Notes under the pieces: model-generated
Databases searched by the model: none
The model's input: only the letters and a program-made list of their open reading frames with translations
What the model was told of the DNA's origin: nothing
Translations under genes and position numbers: made by a program
Shown here: piece after piece, positions 29,029 through 35,755 of the stretch
How positions within the stretch are numbered: the first letter of the stretch is position 1
Layout: each line of letters starts with the position of its first letter
NCBI RefSeq assembly: GCF_030408415.1
Contig: NZ_CP046976.1
Span: forward strand, 1,798,001 to 1,862,000
From: Corynebacterium appendicis CIP 107643
Lineage (GTDB): Bacteria > Actinomycetota > Actinomycetes > Mycobacteriales > Mycobacteriaceae
Direction of reading: 5' to 3'
Length of the DNA: 64,000 bases

Positions 29029-29877
29029 ATGCCGTTTCTCACTGTCGTAGGTAATTGCCAGGCCGAGTCCCTGCGCCGTCTCATCTCGTCCGCCGGGGAC
29101 CTCGAGTCCACGCGGATCGCCCCCGTTCACGAGCTTGAGCCGGAGGACATGGAGTGGTTCGCCGACATGCTCGCCCGCACCGACATCCTGGTCACCCAGC
29201 CGATCCGCGACGACTACCGCGGACTGCCCGTGGGCACCTCGCAGACCCTCGCGCAGCTGCCCCGCGGCGCACGCCACGTGATCGTGCCTGTCCTGCGTTA
29301 CGACGGCCTCATGCCCTACCAGGCCATCATCCGCGACCCGGAGGACTCCTCCCAGGACCCGCCGGTGATCCCGTACCACGACCTGCGCATCCTGGCCGCC
29401 GCCGCACGCGGGTTGGATGAGCCGGTCTCCCACCGCCCCGCCGCCGAGGCGTACCGCCGCGCCGCAGACATGTCCGTGGAGCAACTCCGCTCCCGCGAGC
29501 AGCGCCACGGCTCCGTGGTCGTGTCCGATTACCTTCAGACCGCCCCTGTCTGGCACACCGTGAACCACCCCGATAACGCGACGCTCGCGGTCGTCGCTTC
29601 CCGCGCCCGTGAGGCTCTCGGTTTGGGCGGTGACATCGAATTGCCCGACTACGAGATGCTCGGCGAGCTCGACGCGCCCATCGACGCCCACGCCGCCTCC
29701 GCCCTAGGCGCCGACGTACCCGAACGCGCCACATGGACCCGCCGCGGCGCCGGGGAGATCCCCTGGGACGAGATCGTCGCCGCCCAACTGGCGCATTTCC
29801 GTGCACGCCCGGCACTCGTCCAACACGGGCTGGAACGCCACGCCGATCGCATCGAGGCGCTGGAGCTGCTGCGATGA
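29029..29877 (+). CDS. WcbI-family polysaccharide biosynthesis protein
   Basis: The 282-residue protein opens with the WcbI signature VVGNCQAESLRRLI, continues with TDILVTQPIRDDYRGLPVGTSQ and has the PVLRYDGLMPYQ and IPYHD segments typical of this family. WcbI proteins belong to capsule loci (first described in Burkholderia) and are thought to be CoA-using modifying enzymes. It is the first gene of the plus-strand glycosyltransferase operon and is coupled to the next by a four-base ATGA overlap. Its presence suggests that the product of the locus is a decorated surface polysaccharide or glycolipid. Confidence 0.82.
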   Translation: MPFLTVVGNCQAESLRRLISSAGDLESTRIAPVHELEPEDMEWFADMLARTDILVTQPIRDDYRGLPVGTSQTLAQLPRGARHVIVPVLRYDGLMPYQAIIRDPEDSSQDPPVIPYHDLRILAAAARGLDEPVSHRPAAEAYRRAADMSVEQLRSREQRHGSVVVSDYLQTAPVWHTVNHPDNATLAVVASRAREALGLGGDIELPDYEMLGELDAPIDAHAASALGADVPERATWTRRGAGEIPWDEIVAAQLAHFRARPALVQHGLERHADRIEALELLR

Positions 29878-30824
29878 GCCAGCCCGCTCACCTCGTTGTC
29901 GGGCCCGATGGGCACGGGGTGACGGAGTACGCGCTCGCCCTCGCCGCGGCGGCGGACGCCCCCGTGATCCGCGAAGAAGAGTTCAGCGGTGCACCGCTTC
30001 CGGCAGGCTTCATCCACACCACGTTCACCGACCACCTCTTCGGCCCCAGCCCAGACGCTGCCGTGGACAATCTGCTCGCCCGCGCCGGGCAGCGCCGCTT
30101 GAGTGTCAGCTTCCACGACATTCCCCAACCGGAGGAGGGCGAGGAGCGTTTCGCCCGGCGCACCCCCGCCTACCTGCGCCTCGCCTCCGCCTGCATGGAA
30201 TCCGGCGGCGTGGCCGTGACCAACTCGGACCACGAGGCCCACTTCTTCCGCTCCCGCGGCGCCGAGGTCTCCGTCGTGCGCCTGCCCATCCCCCGTGTGG
30301 ATTCCACGTTCGCCCCGGAACCGGGCACCGTGGGCGTTCTCGGCTTCCTCTACCCCGGTAAGGGGTACGAGGCCCTCATCGACGACCTCGCAGGCACCGA
30401 TTACCGCCTGCGGTTCTTGGGCTCCGTGTCATCAGGCCACGAGGACTGGGCAGACGGACTGCTCCGGCGCGCCAACGTCGCCGGACTGGACGCGGAGATC
30501 ACCGGTTGGCTCACCGACGACGAACTCGCCGCTGAGATGGGCCGCATCGCCGTTCCCGTGTGTGCGCACACACACTTCTCCGCGTCCGGTTCGCTCATGA
30601 CGTGGCTGGGGGCCGGCCGGCACGTGCTGGCCACCGATTCGGATTACACCCGCGAGATCGACGCCTGGTTGCCCGGGCGCATCACGCTCGTCGACCCGTC
30701 CGCGCCCGGCGGCTGGGCCGCCGCCGTCGACTCTTTCACTGCGACCGACCCGGCCGCCCCACCGTCATGGACGTGGGACGACGTCGCCGCCCAGTGGCAG
30801 ACGCTCTGGGAGACCCGCGCATGA
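29874..30824 (+). CDS. Glycosyltransferase (GT4-like)
   Basis: The 316-residue protein has a degenerate N-terminal acceptor domain (LVVGPDGHGVTEYALALA) and a donor domain with GVLGFLYPGKGYEALIDDLAG, LRFLGSVSSG and CAHTHFSASGSLMTWLGAGRHVLATD, a pattern close to family 4 enzymes. It overlaps the genes on both sides by four bases (ATGA), so three plus-strand genes are translated as a unit. Substrates are unknown. Confidence 0.8.
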   Translation: MSQPAHLVVGPDGHGVTEYALALAAAADAPVIREEEFSGAPLPAGFIHTTFTDHLFGPSPDAAVDNLLARAGQRRLSVSFHDIPQPEEGEERFARRTPAYLRLASACMESGGVAVTNSDHEAHFFRSRGAEVSVVRLPIPRVDSTFAPEPGTVGVLGFLYPGKGYEALIDDLAGTDYRLRFLGSVSSGHEDWADGLLRRANVAGLDAEITGWLTDDELAAEMGRIAVPVCAHTHFSASGSLMTWLGAGRHVLATDSDYTREIDAWLPGRITLVDPSAPGGWAAAVDSFTATDPAAPPSWTWDDVAAQWQTLWETRA

Positions 30825-32002
30825 TCAGCGTCGTCATCCCGCACTACAACGCCCCCGAGCACCTCGCCCGGGTCGTGGAGGCCGTCCGCGCGCAGGACGT
30901 TGCCGACGAGGTGGAGATCATCGTCGCCGACGACGGGTCCGACCACGTCCCTCACGTGCCCGACGCGACGGTGGTCACCCAAGACGACCTCGGCTTCCGC
31001 GCCGCGGCCGCACGCAACCTCGGCGCGTCCCACGCCCGCGGCGAGATTCTCGCTTTCCTCGACGGCGACACCGTCCCCGAACCCGGCTACCTCGCCGCCG
31101 CCGCGCGCCACGTTGCGGCGGACTCGCGCGCCGTGGTCGTGGGCACCCGGCTGACAGGACCGTCACGCACGGAGCCCCAATGGCTTATCGACGCCTGGTC
31201 TACCACCCACCACCTCTCCACCCCCGACGACACCTCCTGGCGCTTCATCATCTCCTCCGTGCTCACTTGCTCGAGGGAATTCTTCGAGCGCATCGGCGGT
31301 TTCGACGGTTCCTTTATCGGCTACGGCGGCGAGGACTGGGAATTCGGTTTCCGCGCCTGGAACGCCGGCGCGACCTTCGTTCACGAACCCGCCGCCGTCG
31401 CCGTCCACGACGAGGACGACTTCGGGGGCCGCTTCCCCGACCCCGCAGAGGAAGCGCGTGTGAAGAATGTGGAGACCACGGCCCTCGCCCACCGCATCAC
31501 GCATCCCATCGCCCGCCCGTCCGGTGTCCGCTTCGACACCACCGACATCAGTGTGTGCCTGAACCACCATGCCGCGTTCGCCAGCCCCGGTGTCCTCGAG
31601 CTGGTGGTCAGCACCTGGCTCGCCCTCGACGCGACCATCTACCTCAGCTCCGCCCTCGAGATCCCCGACCTCTTCCGGGCCGATCCCCGCGTACGCCTTT
31701 TTCCGGCGACCGGCTACAGCCCCATTTCGGACCACCGCATCACAGTCAACGTCGACGGTGCTTTCCTTGTCAGCGATGCCGAGCGGTTCCACCGAGCGCT
31801 CCGCGAGACAAAGGACGGGCTGTTCTTCGAGTTCTCGTCCCCTTCCTCCACTTCCTCCACGCTTGCGATCCGCTCGCACCGCTCCCGTATTCTGCGCTCC
31901 CGCCCACGCACGCTCGACGGGTCCGATAGCTCCCTCGCCTCAGTCGGGATATCACGAGTCGACGGACCCGTACGCCTCGAACGGCGCTTCGCCGGCTGGT
32001 AA
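30821..32002 (+). CDS. Glycosyltransferase family 2
   Basis: The 393-residue protein has an N-terminal GT-A domain: MISVVIPHYNAPEHL, DDGSD, GFRAAAARNLGASHARG, the DxD in FLDGDTVPE, and YGGEDWEFGFRAWNAG, like the C-terminal domain of the fusion protein in the divergent operon. The last 130 residues are an additional region with no motif I recognise. It is the third gene of the coupled plus-strand operon. An 11-mer copy encodes WLIDAW. Confidence 0.88.
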   Translation: MISVVIPHYNAPEHLARVVEAVRAQDVADEVEIIVADDGSDHVPHVPDATVVTQDDLGFRAAAARNLGASHARGEILAFLDGDTVPEPGYLAAAARHVAADSRAVVVGTRLTGPSRTEPQWLIDAWSTTHHLSTPDDTSWRFIISSVLTCSREFFERIGGFDGSFIGYGGEDWEFGFRAWNAGATFVHEPAAVAVHDEDDFGGRFPDPAEEARVKNVETTALAHRITHPIARPSGVRFDTTDISVCLNHHAAFASPGVLELVVSTWLALDATIYLSSALEIPDLFRADPRVRLFPATGYSPISDHRITVNVDGAFLVSDAERFHRALRETKDGLFFEFSSPSSTSSTLAIRSHRSRILRSRPRTLDGSDSSLASVGISRVDGPVRLERRFAGW

Positions 32003-32012
32003 GAAAGGGTCC

Positions 32013-32372
32013 ATGGACCTCGACACTCTCCTCCAGCTCGAACACGATGGTTGGGATGCACTGTGCGCCCAGACCGGCGGCACCTTCTACGGCGATCTCA
32101 TGACCGACGACGCTGTCATGGTGCTTGTTAACGGCATGGTCATGGACCAGCCCACAATCGCCAGCACCATGAACCAGGCACCCGCATGGGACCGTTACGA
32201 GATCCGCGATCCCCGAGTCATCCCCCTCGGCACCGATTCCGCCGCCCTGGTCTACAACGCCACCGCTGTGCGTGGCGACGACACCTTTGAAGCACTCATG
32301 ACCAGCACGTACACACTTGTGGGCGGTCACCCCCGCCTCAAGCTCTACACCCAAACCACCACGACCCATTGA
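32013..32372 (+). CDS. NTF2-like (DUF4440/SnoaL-type) protein
   Basis: The 119-residue protein matches the small cone-shaped NTF2-like fold: an N-terminal helix (LLQLEHDGWDALCAQTGGTFYGDLMTDDAVMVL), then VMDQPTIASTMNQ and a sheet segment IRDPRVIPLGTDSAALVYNATAVR. Proteins like this include isomerases, cyclases and many of unknown role. AAAGGG lies before the ATG. It starts ten bases after the glycosyltransferase operon and could be its last gene. Confidence 0.75.
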   Translation: MDLDTLLQLEHDGWDALCAQTGGTFYGDLMTDDAVMVLVNGMVMDQPTIASTMNQAPAWDRYEIRDPRVIPLGTDSAALVYNATAVRGDDTFEALMTSTYTLVGGHPRLKLYTQTTTTH

Positions 32373-32399
32373 CCTCCAAAAAGGTGCGATAGTGGAAGC

Positions 32400-33419
32400 A
32401 TGAAAGCACTGCGCGTCATCGGGAAAGTCGTGCTCGGGCTATTAGCTGTCATTCTCGTGCTAGTGCTCGTGATTGTCGGCCTGCGCGCCTATAACGGGCA
32501 GAAGTATCCGATCACAGAGGCGTCGAATAGCGGATTGAGCTCGGACAAATCCTCCTACGCCACCTCCGAACGCGTCACCGCCATCGAGGGCGAGTACCTG
32601 AACGGCTTCCACTTCCGCCCAGAGAAAAAGACGCACCGCGGGGTCGTCGTGGTCTACGGCGGATCGGAAGGGTCCCCGGACTACGACCGTGCGGTGCAGC
32701 TTGCAGGCGACGGCTACGAAGTCCTAAGCCTGTTCTTCTTCGGCCAGCCGAATCAGAAACCGACCCTCGCGAATGTCCCGCTGGAGCAGTTCGACGAAGT
32801 CATCGACTACATCGGCAAGAATGCCGAAGGCTCCGGCCCCGTCACCGTGATCGGAACATCGAAGGGCGCGGAATTCGCGGAACTGCTCGCAGCGCGCGGC
32901 TACCCGGTGGACAATCTTGTCGCCTTCGCGCCATCCCACTATTCGTACAGCGGCTTGGACTTCGCCAGGGGCGAGGAGCTGCCCTCATTCACCGACCGGG
33001 GTGAGACGGTGGGGTATGCGTCGTTCAGGGAGACGTCGATAAGCGCTGGCGTGAAACTCGCGTGGGACATGGCGACGGAATACCCCGTCTCCTACCGCAC
33101 AACATACGAGGGCGCGGCCCGGAATGCGGCGGACGAGGCACCTATTGAGCTCGGCGACTTCGGCGGAAACGTCCTGCTCTTCGGCGGCGAAGACGACCAG
33201 ATGTGGCAGTCCGCCGATGCCGCGCGTGCGCTGGCGGAGCAGGGCGGGAATATTGAGGCGCACGTTTACCCGGACGCGGGACACGCGTTCTTCCCGGATG
33301 CCGATGATGTCCCGAACGGGTGGCAGATCATGTTCGGCGGGACGGTGGAAGGAAATCGCGCCGCCCACGACGACGCGGAAAAGATTCTGCGCGAACGGCT
33401 CGCGCAGTGGCATTCCTGA
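32400..33419 (+). CDS. Membrane-anchored alpha/beta hydrolase (BAAT C-terminal-like)
   Basis: The 339-residue protein has one N-terminal membrane anchor (VVLGLLAVILVLVLVIVGL) and an extracytoplasmic alpha/beta hydrolase domain. The nucleophile elbow is GTSKGAEFAELLA, the acid loop LLFGGEDDQMW and the histidine YPDAGHAFF. The GxSxG context with Lys resembles the C-terminal domain of acyl-CoA:amino acid N-acyltransferases and related esterases. The natural substrate is unknown. The 11-mer inside is read in an unusual frame (TSIS). Confidence 0.82.
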   Translation: MKALRVIGKVVLGLLAVILVLVLVIVGLRAYNGQKYPITEASNSGLSSDKSSYATSERVTAIEGEYLNGFHFRPEKKTHRGVVVVYGGSEGSPDYDRAVQLAGDGYEVLSLFFFGQPNQKPTLANVPLEQFDEVIDYIGKNAEGSGPVTVIGTSKGAEFAELLAARGYPVDNLVAFAPSHYSYSGLDFARGEELPSFTDRGETVGYASFRETSISAGVKLAWDMATEYPVSYRTTYEGAARNAADEAPIELGDFGGNVLLFGGEDDQMWQSADAARALAEQGGNIEAHVYPDAGHAFFPDADDVPNGWQIMFGGTVEGNRAAHDDAEKILRERLAQWHS

Positions 33420-34229
33420 TCAAGCGGCTTTGGGGTGGGCGCGCAGAAGGCGGCGGATATCGCTCACGAGCTTGCCAGTCATCACATCGCGCCAACCCGC
33501 CCGGATGACGGTAAGCCCCAGACTTTGGAGCTGCTTTTGGCGCTCCAACTCCGCGAGCACCACATCGGTGGGTGCCCCGTACGTCCCGTCGTACTTCAGG
33601 CGGCCGTCGAACTCGACGACGAGCCACCCGTTGATGAGCGCGTCCACCACCGCTGTCCGGTACTCGCCGAACGGTCCGGTGTATTCAAACCGAACCTGGA
33701 ACTGGATGGAATGCACCTCCGGAATCTCCGCCTGTAGCACCGCGTCGCGGCCAATCGTCTCCAGCGGGCTTTGCGACGTCCCCGCGCTCCACCCCACCAA
33801 TTCCTCGAACCCCCGAATCCCGTTCGCCCTGGGCAACATGCTGTGGACCGCATCCAGCAACTCTTCCTGGGAAATGCGCTGGTGGAAACGCACATGCTCC
33901 AAGGGCACCAGCGCTTCGAGCCTGCCGTAGTAGCGGTAAATGTCGAACAGCACGTGAATCGGATGGACAGTTGTAACGCCATTGTGCTCCTGGACCAGGT
34001 CAGACCTCACCTGCCCACTGCGATAGATCACCCGCGGGTCCTTCGGTTGTTTCCCCGACTTGGCCCCCGACAGATACCTCAGATCCACCGCCTCCACCCA
34101 CCCCAAGGTGGGAAACCCCAGTGCAACCGCCGCAGCTGGCCCCGTGACTGCCGCACGAGGAAAAGCAGCTGCAATCTCCCGGATCTCCTGCAGGCTCAGC
34201 CCCTGCTGTTTGCTGTGTTTCCCCCTCAC
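33420..34229 (-). CDS. DUF559-type endonuclease-fold protein with AbiEi-like N-terminus
   Basis: The 269-residue protein has an N-terminal region with helix-turn-helix-like features (LSLQEIREIAAAFPRAAVTGPAAAVALGF) and a C-terminal Vsr/DUF559-like restriction-endonuclease fold: AVVDALINGWLVVEFDGRLKYDG, ending ERQKQLQSLGLTVIRAGWRDV. Actinobacteria carry many such proteins; they resemble AbiEi-type antitoxin relatives, but their role is not established. The GTG at 34229 is chosen because AGGGGAGA precedes it; the longer frame would run through a 24-base palindrome. It is convergent with the hydrolase gene (stops adjacent). Confidence 0.75.
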   Translation of the reverse strand: MRGKHSKQQGLSLQEIREIAAAFPRAAVTGPAAAVALGFPTLGWVEAVDLRYLSGAKSGKQPKDPRVIYRSGQVRSDLVQEHNGVTTVHPIHVLFDIYRYYGRLEALVPLEHVRFHQRISQEELLDAVHSMLPRANGIRGFEELVGWSAGTSQSPLETIGRDAVLQAEIPEVHSIQFQVRFEYTGPFGEYRTAVVDALINGWLVVEFDGRLKYDGTYGAPTDVVLAELERQKQLQSLGLTVIRAGWRDVMTGKLVSDIRRLLRAHPKAA

Positions 34230-34289
34230 GCGTGGTTCTCCCCTCACGCGTGCCAATGATTCCTCTACGCGGCAGGTTGTGCGAGGGAA

Positions 34290-34313
34290 AAGTGTCCACT
34301 TGAGTGGACACTT
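34290..34313. promoter_or_regulatory. Perfect 24-base inverted repeat upstream of the DUF559 gene
   Basis: AAGTGTCCACT and AGTGGACACTT form a perfect 11-base dyad with a two-base centre, 60 bases upstream of the DUF559-type GTG. It may be an operator or a hairpin in the leader. Confidence 0.5.
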
Positions 34314-34332
34314 CCGCACCCTCATAGGTGAA

Positions 34333-34443
34333 GTTAGTCCCGTTGCAGTGCGACGCCACAGCAGTCACAGCCGACCTGGCCTTTTGCGGAGGCTATTCCG
34401 GACGGGACTAACCGCGCTGGGCACGACGGGACTAACCGCGCTG
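34333..34443. repeat. Three copies of ACGGGACTAAC
   Basis: ACGGGACTAAC occurs at 34402-34412 and 34426-34436 in direct orientation, within a 19-base repeat spaced 24 bases apart, and at 34333-34343 in inverted orientation. They cluster in the gap between the DUF559 gene and rpiB. Confidence 0.6.
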
Positions 34444-34461
34444 AAACTCAACCTCGGCGCT

Positions 34462-34499
34462 CACCGAAAACCACCGAAAACACCGAGAACACCGAAAAC
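34462..34499. repeat. Short tandem repeat, unit ACCGAAAAC
   Basis: Four near-identical 9-10 base units (one reads ACCGAGAAC) run directly into the rpiB terminator. Read on the minus strand they give a T-rich tract after the hairpin. Confidence 0.55.
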
Positions 34500-34517
34500 C
34501 CGCTCCGAAGAGCGGGT
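34498..34517 (-). terminator. rpiB terminator
   Basis: ACCCGCTC and GAGCGGGT form a perfect eight-base stem with a CGAA loop, 20 bases after the rpiB stop. On the minus strand it is followed by T-rich sequence. Confidence 0.65.
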
Positions 34518-34536
34518 CAGACCAAAAACTAGGGCA

Positions 34537-35025
34537 TTACAGTGTCTTCGGCGCCGGGATCTCTTCGGTCTCGCCGGTCTCCTCGTAGCGGGCGAGGATG
34601 TCGATGCGGCGCTGGTGGCGCTCCTCCACCTGGTGGTCGGGGCCGATGCCGACGAAGGCGTCGACGATAGCGAGGGTCTCTTCGAGCGAGTGCATGCGTC
34701 CGCCGATGCCGATGAGCTGGGCGTTGTTGTGCTCGCGTGCGAGCTGCGCCGTCTCAACAGACCACGCGAGAGCGCAACGGGCACCCTTGACCTTGTTCGC
34801 GGCGATCTGCTCGCCGTTGCCGGAACCGCCCAGGACGAGGCCGAGGGATTCCGGGTCGGCGACGGTCTTTTCGGCGGCGGCGATGCAGAACGCGGGGTAG
34901 TCGTCAGCGGCGTCGTACTCGTGTGCGCCGCAGTCGATCACCTCGAAGCCCTTGGCCTTCAAGTGCTCGGCGATCTGGTTCTTCCGCTCGAATCCGGCGT
35001 GGTCCGCTCCTAGGTAAATACGCAT
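34537..35025 (-). CDS. rpiB: Ribose-5-phosphate isomerase B
   Basis: This 162-residue RpiB/LacAB-type sugar-phosphate isomerase has the family signature at the start, MRIYLGADHAGFERKN, and GLVLGGSGNGEQIAANKVKGARCALAW, where the usual catalytic cysteine position of E. coli RpiB is occupied by Ser, as in mycobacterial enzymes. It interconverts ribose-5-phosphate and ribulose-5-phosphate in the pentose phosphate pathway. It is followed by a clear terminator. Confidence 0.94.
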   Translation of the reverse strand: MRIYLGADHAGFERKNQIAEHLKAKGFEVIDCGAHEYDAADDYPAFCIAAAEKTVADPESLGLVLGGSGNGEQIAANKVKGARCALAWSVETAQLAREHNNAQLIGIGGRMHSLEETLAIVDAFVGIGPDHQVEERHQRRIDILARYEETGETEEIPAPKTL

Positions 35026-35090
35026 GGCGCCCAGCCTACGGGAACTTCACGTCGGATATCCCGCGCCGGCGCGGGCCGCACCGGAACGAT

Positions 35091-35705
35091 TTAGACCTGC
35101 GGCGCCTCGGTGCGGGAGCGCTTGAGCTCGAAGAAGTACGGGAACTCGGCCAGGCCGACGGCGTGGTCGAAGAGCTTGCCGGCTTCCTCGCCTTCCGGGA
35201 CGCGGGTAATCACAGGGCCGAAGAAGGCGGTGTCGCCGAGCTTGAGCACCGGAGTGCCCACCTCGTCGCCGACGGCGTCCATGGCGCCCTGGTGGTAGCC
35301 GCGGAGTTTCTCGTCGTAATCATCGGTGTTGGCTACGTCGGCGTAGGACGCATCGAGGCCCACTTCCTCGAGAGCCTTGGCGATGATCTCGTCGTAGGCG
35401 CCGTAGCCTTTCTTGCCGCCCTCGCCGCCGGGATGCACGAGGGTGCCCATGGCGGTGTACAGCTCGTCGATCTTCTCGGGCGCCTCAGCTTTGACCTTCG
35501 CGAAGACACGCGCCGGCCCCCAGTTCGCTTCCATTGCCTTGGCATAATCGGCGGGGATATCGGCTCCGTCGTTGAGCACAGCCAGGGACATGGGGACCCA
35601 CTCGACGTTCACGTCGCGGACCTTCTCCACTTCCTTCATCCAGCGCGAGGTCTGCCAGCAGAACGGGCACGCCACGTCGAACCAGAAAGTCACTTGCTCA
35701 GTCAT
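35091..35705 (-). CDS. DsbA-family mycothiol-dependent oxidoreductase-like protein
   Basis: The 204-residue thioredoxin-fold protein has an insertion helical domain. The active site is Cys13-Pro-Phe-Cys16 in FWFDVACPFCW. The regions WVPMSLAVLN, GTPVLKLGDTAFFGPV and FELKRSRTEAPQ closely follow mycobacterial Rv2466c, a mycothiol-dependent reductase with CPWC. A cytoplasmic location is likely because no signal peptide is seen. Its role is probably mycothiol-linked redox defence. The gene is divergent from pepN, with 50 bases between the starts. Confidence 0.87.
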   Translation of the reverse strand: MTEQVTFWFDVACPFCWQTSRWMKEVEKVRDVNVEWVPMSLAVLNDGADIPADYAKAMEANWGPARVFAKVKAEAPEKIDELYTAMGTLVHPGGEGGKKGYGAYDEIIAKALEEVGLDASYADVANTDDYDEKLRGYHQGAMDAVGDEVGTPVLKLGDTAFFGPVITRVPEGEEAGKLFDHAVGLAEFPYFFELKRSRTEAPQV

Positions 35706-35755
35706 AATCCACTCCTCTAGAAATCGGTAACGCCTCCAACGGTACGTTGGTTTGC

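Noticed and set aside
34462-34499. CRISPR-like tandem repeat
   Set aside because: Units of nine to ten bases without spacers and no cas genes; it is a simple tandem repeat.
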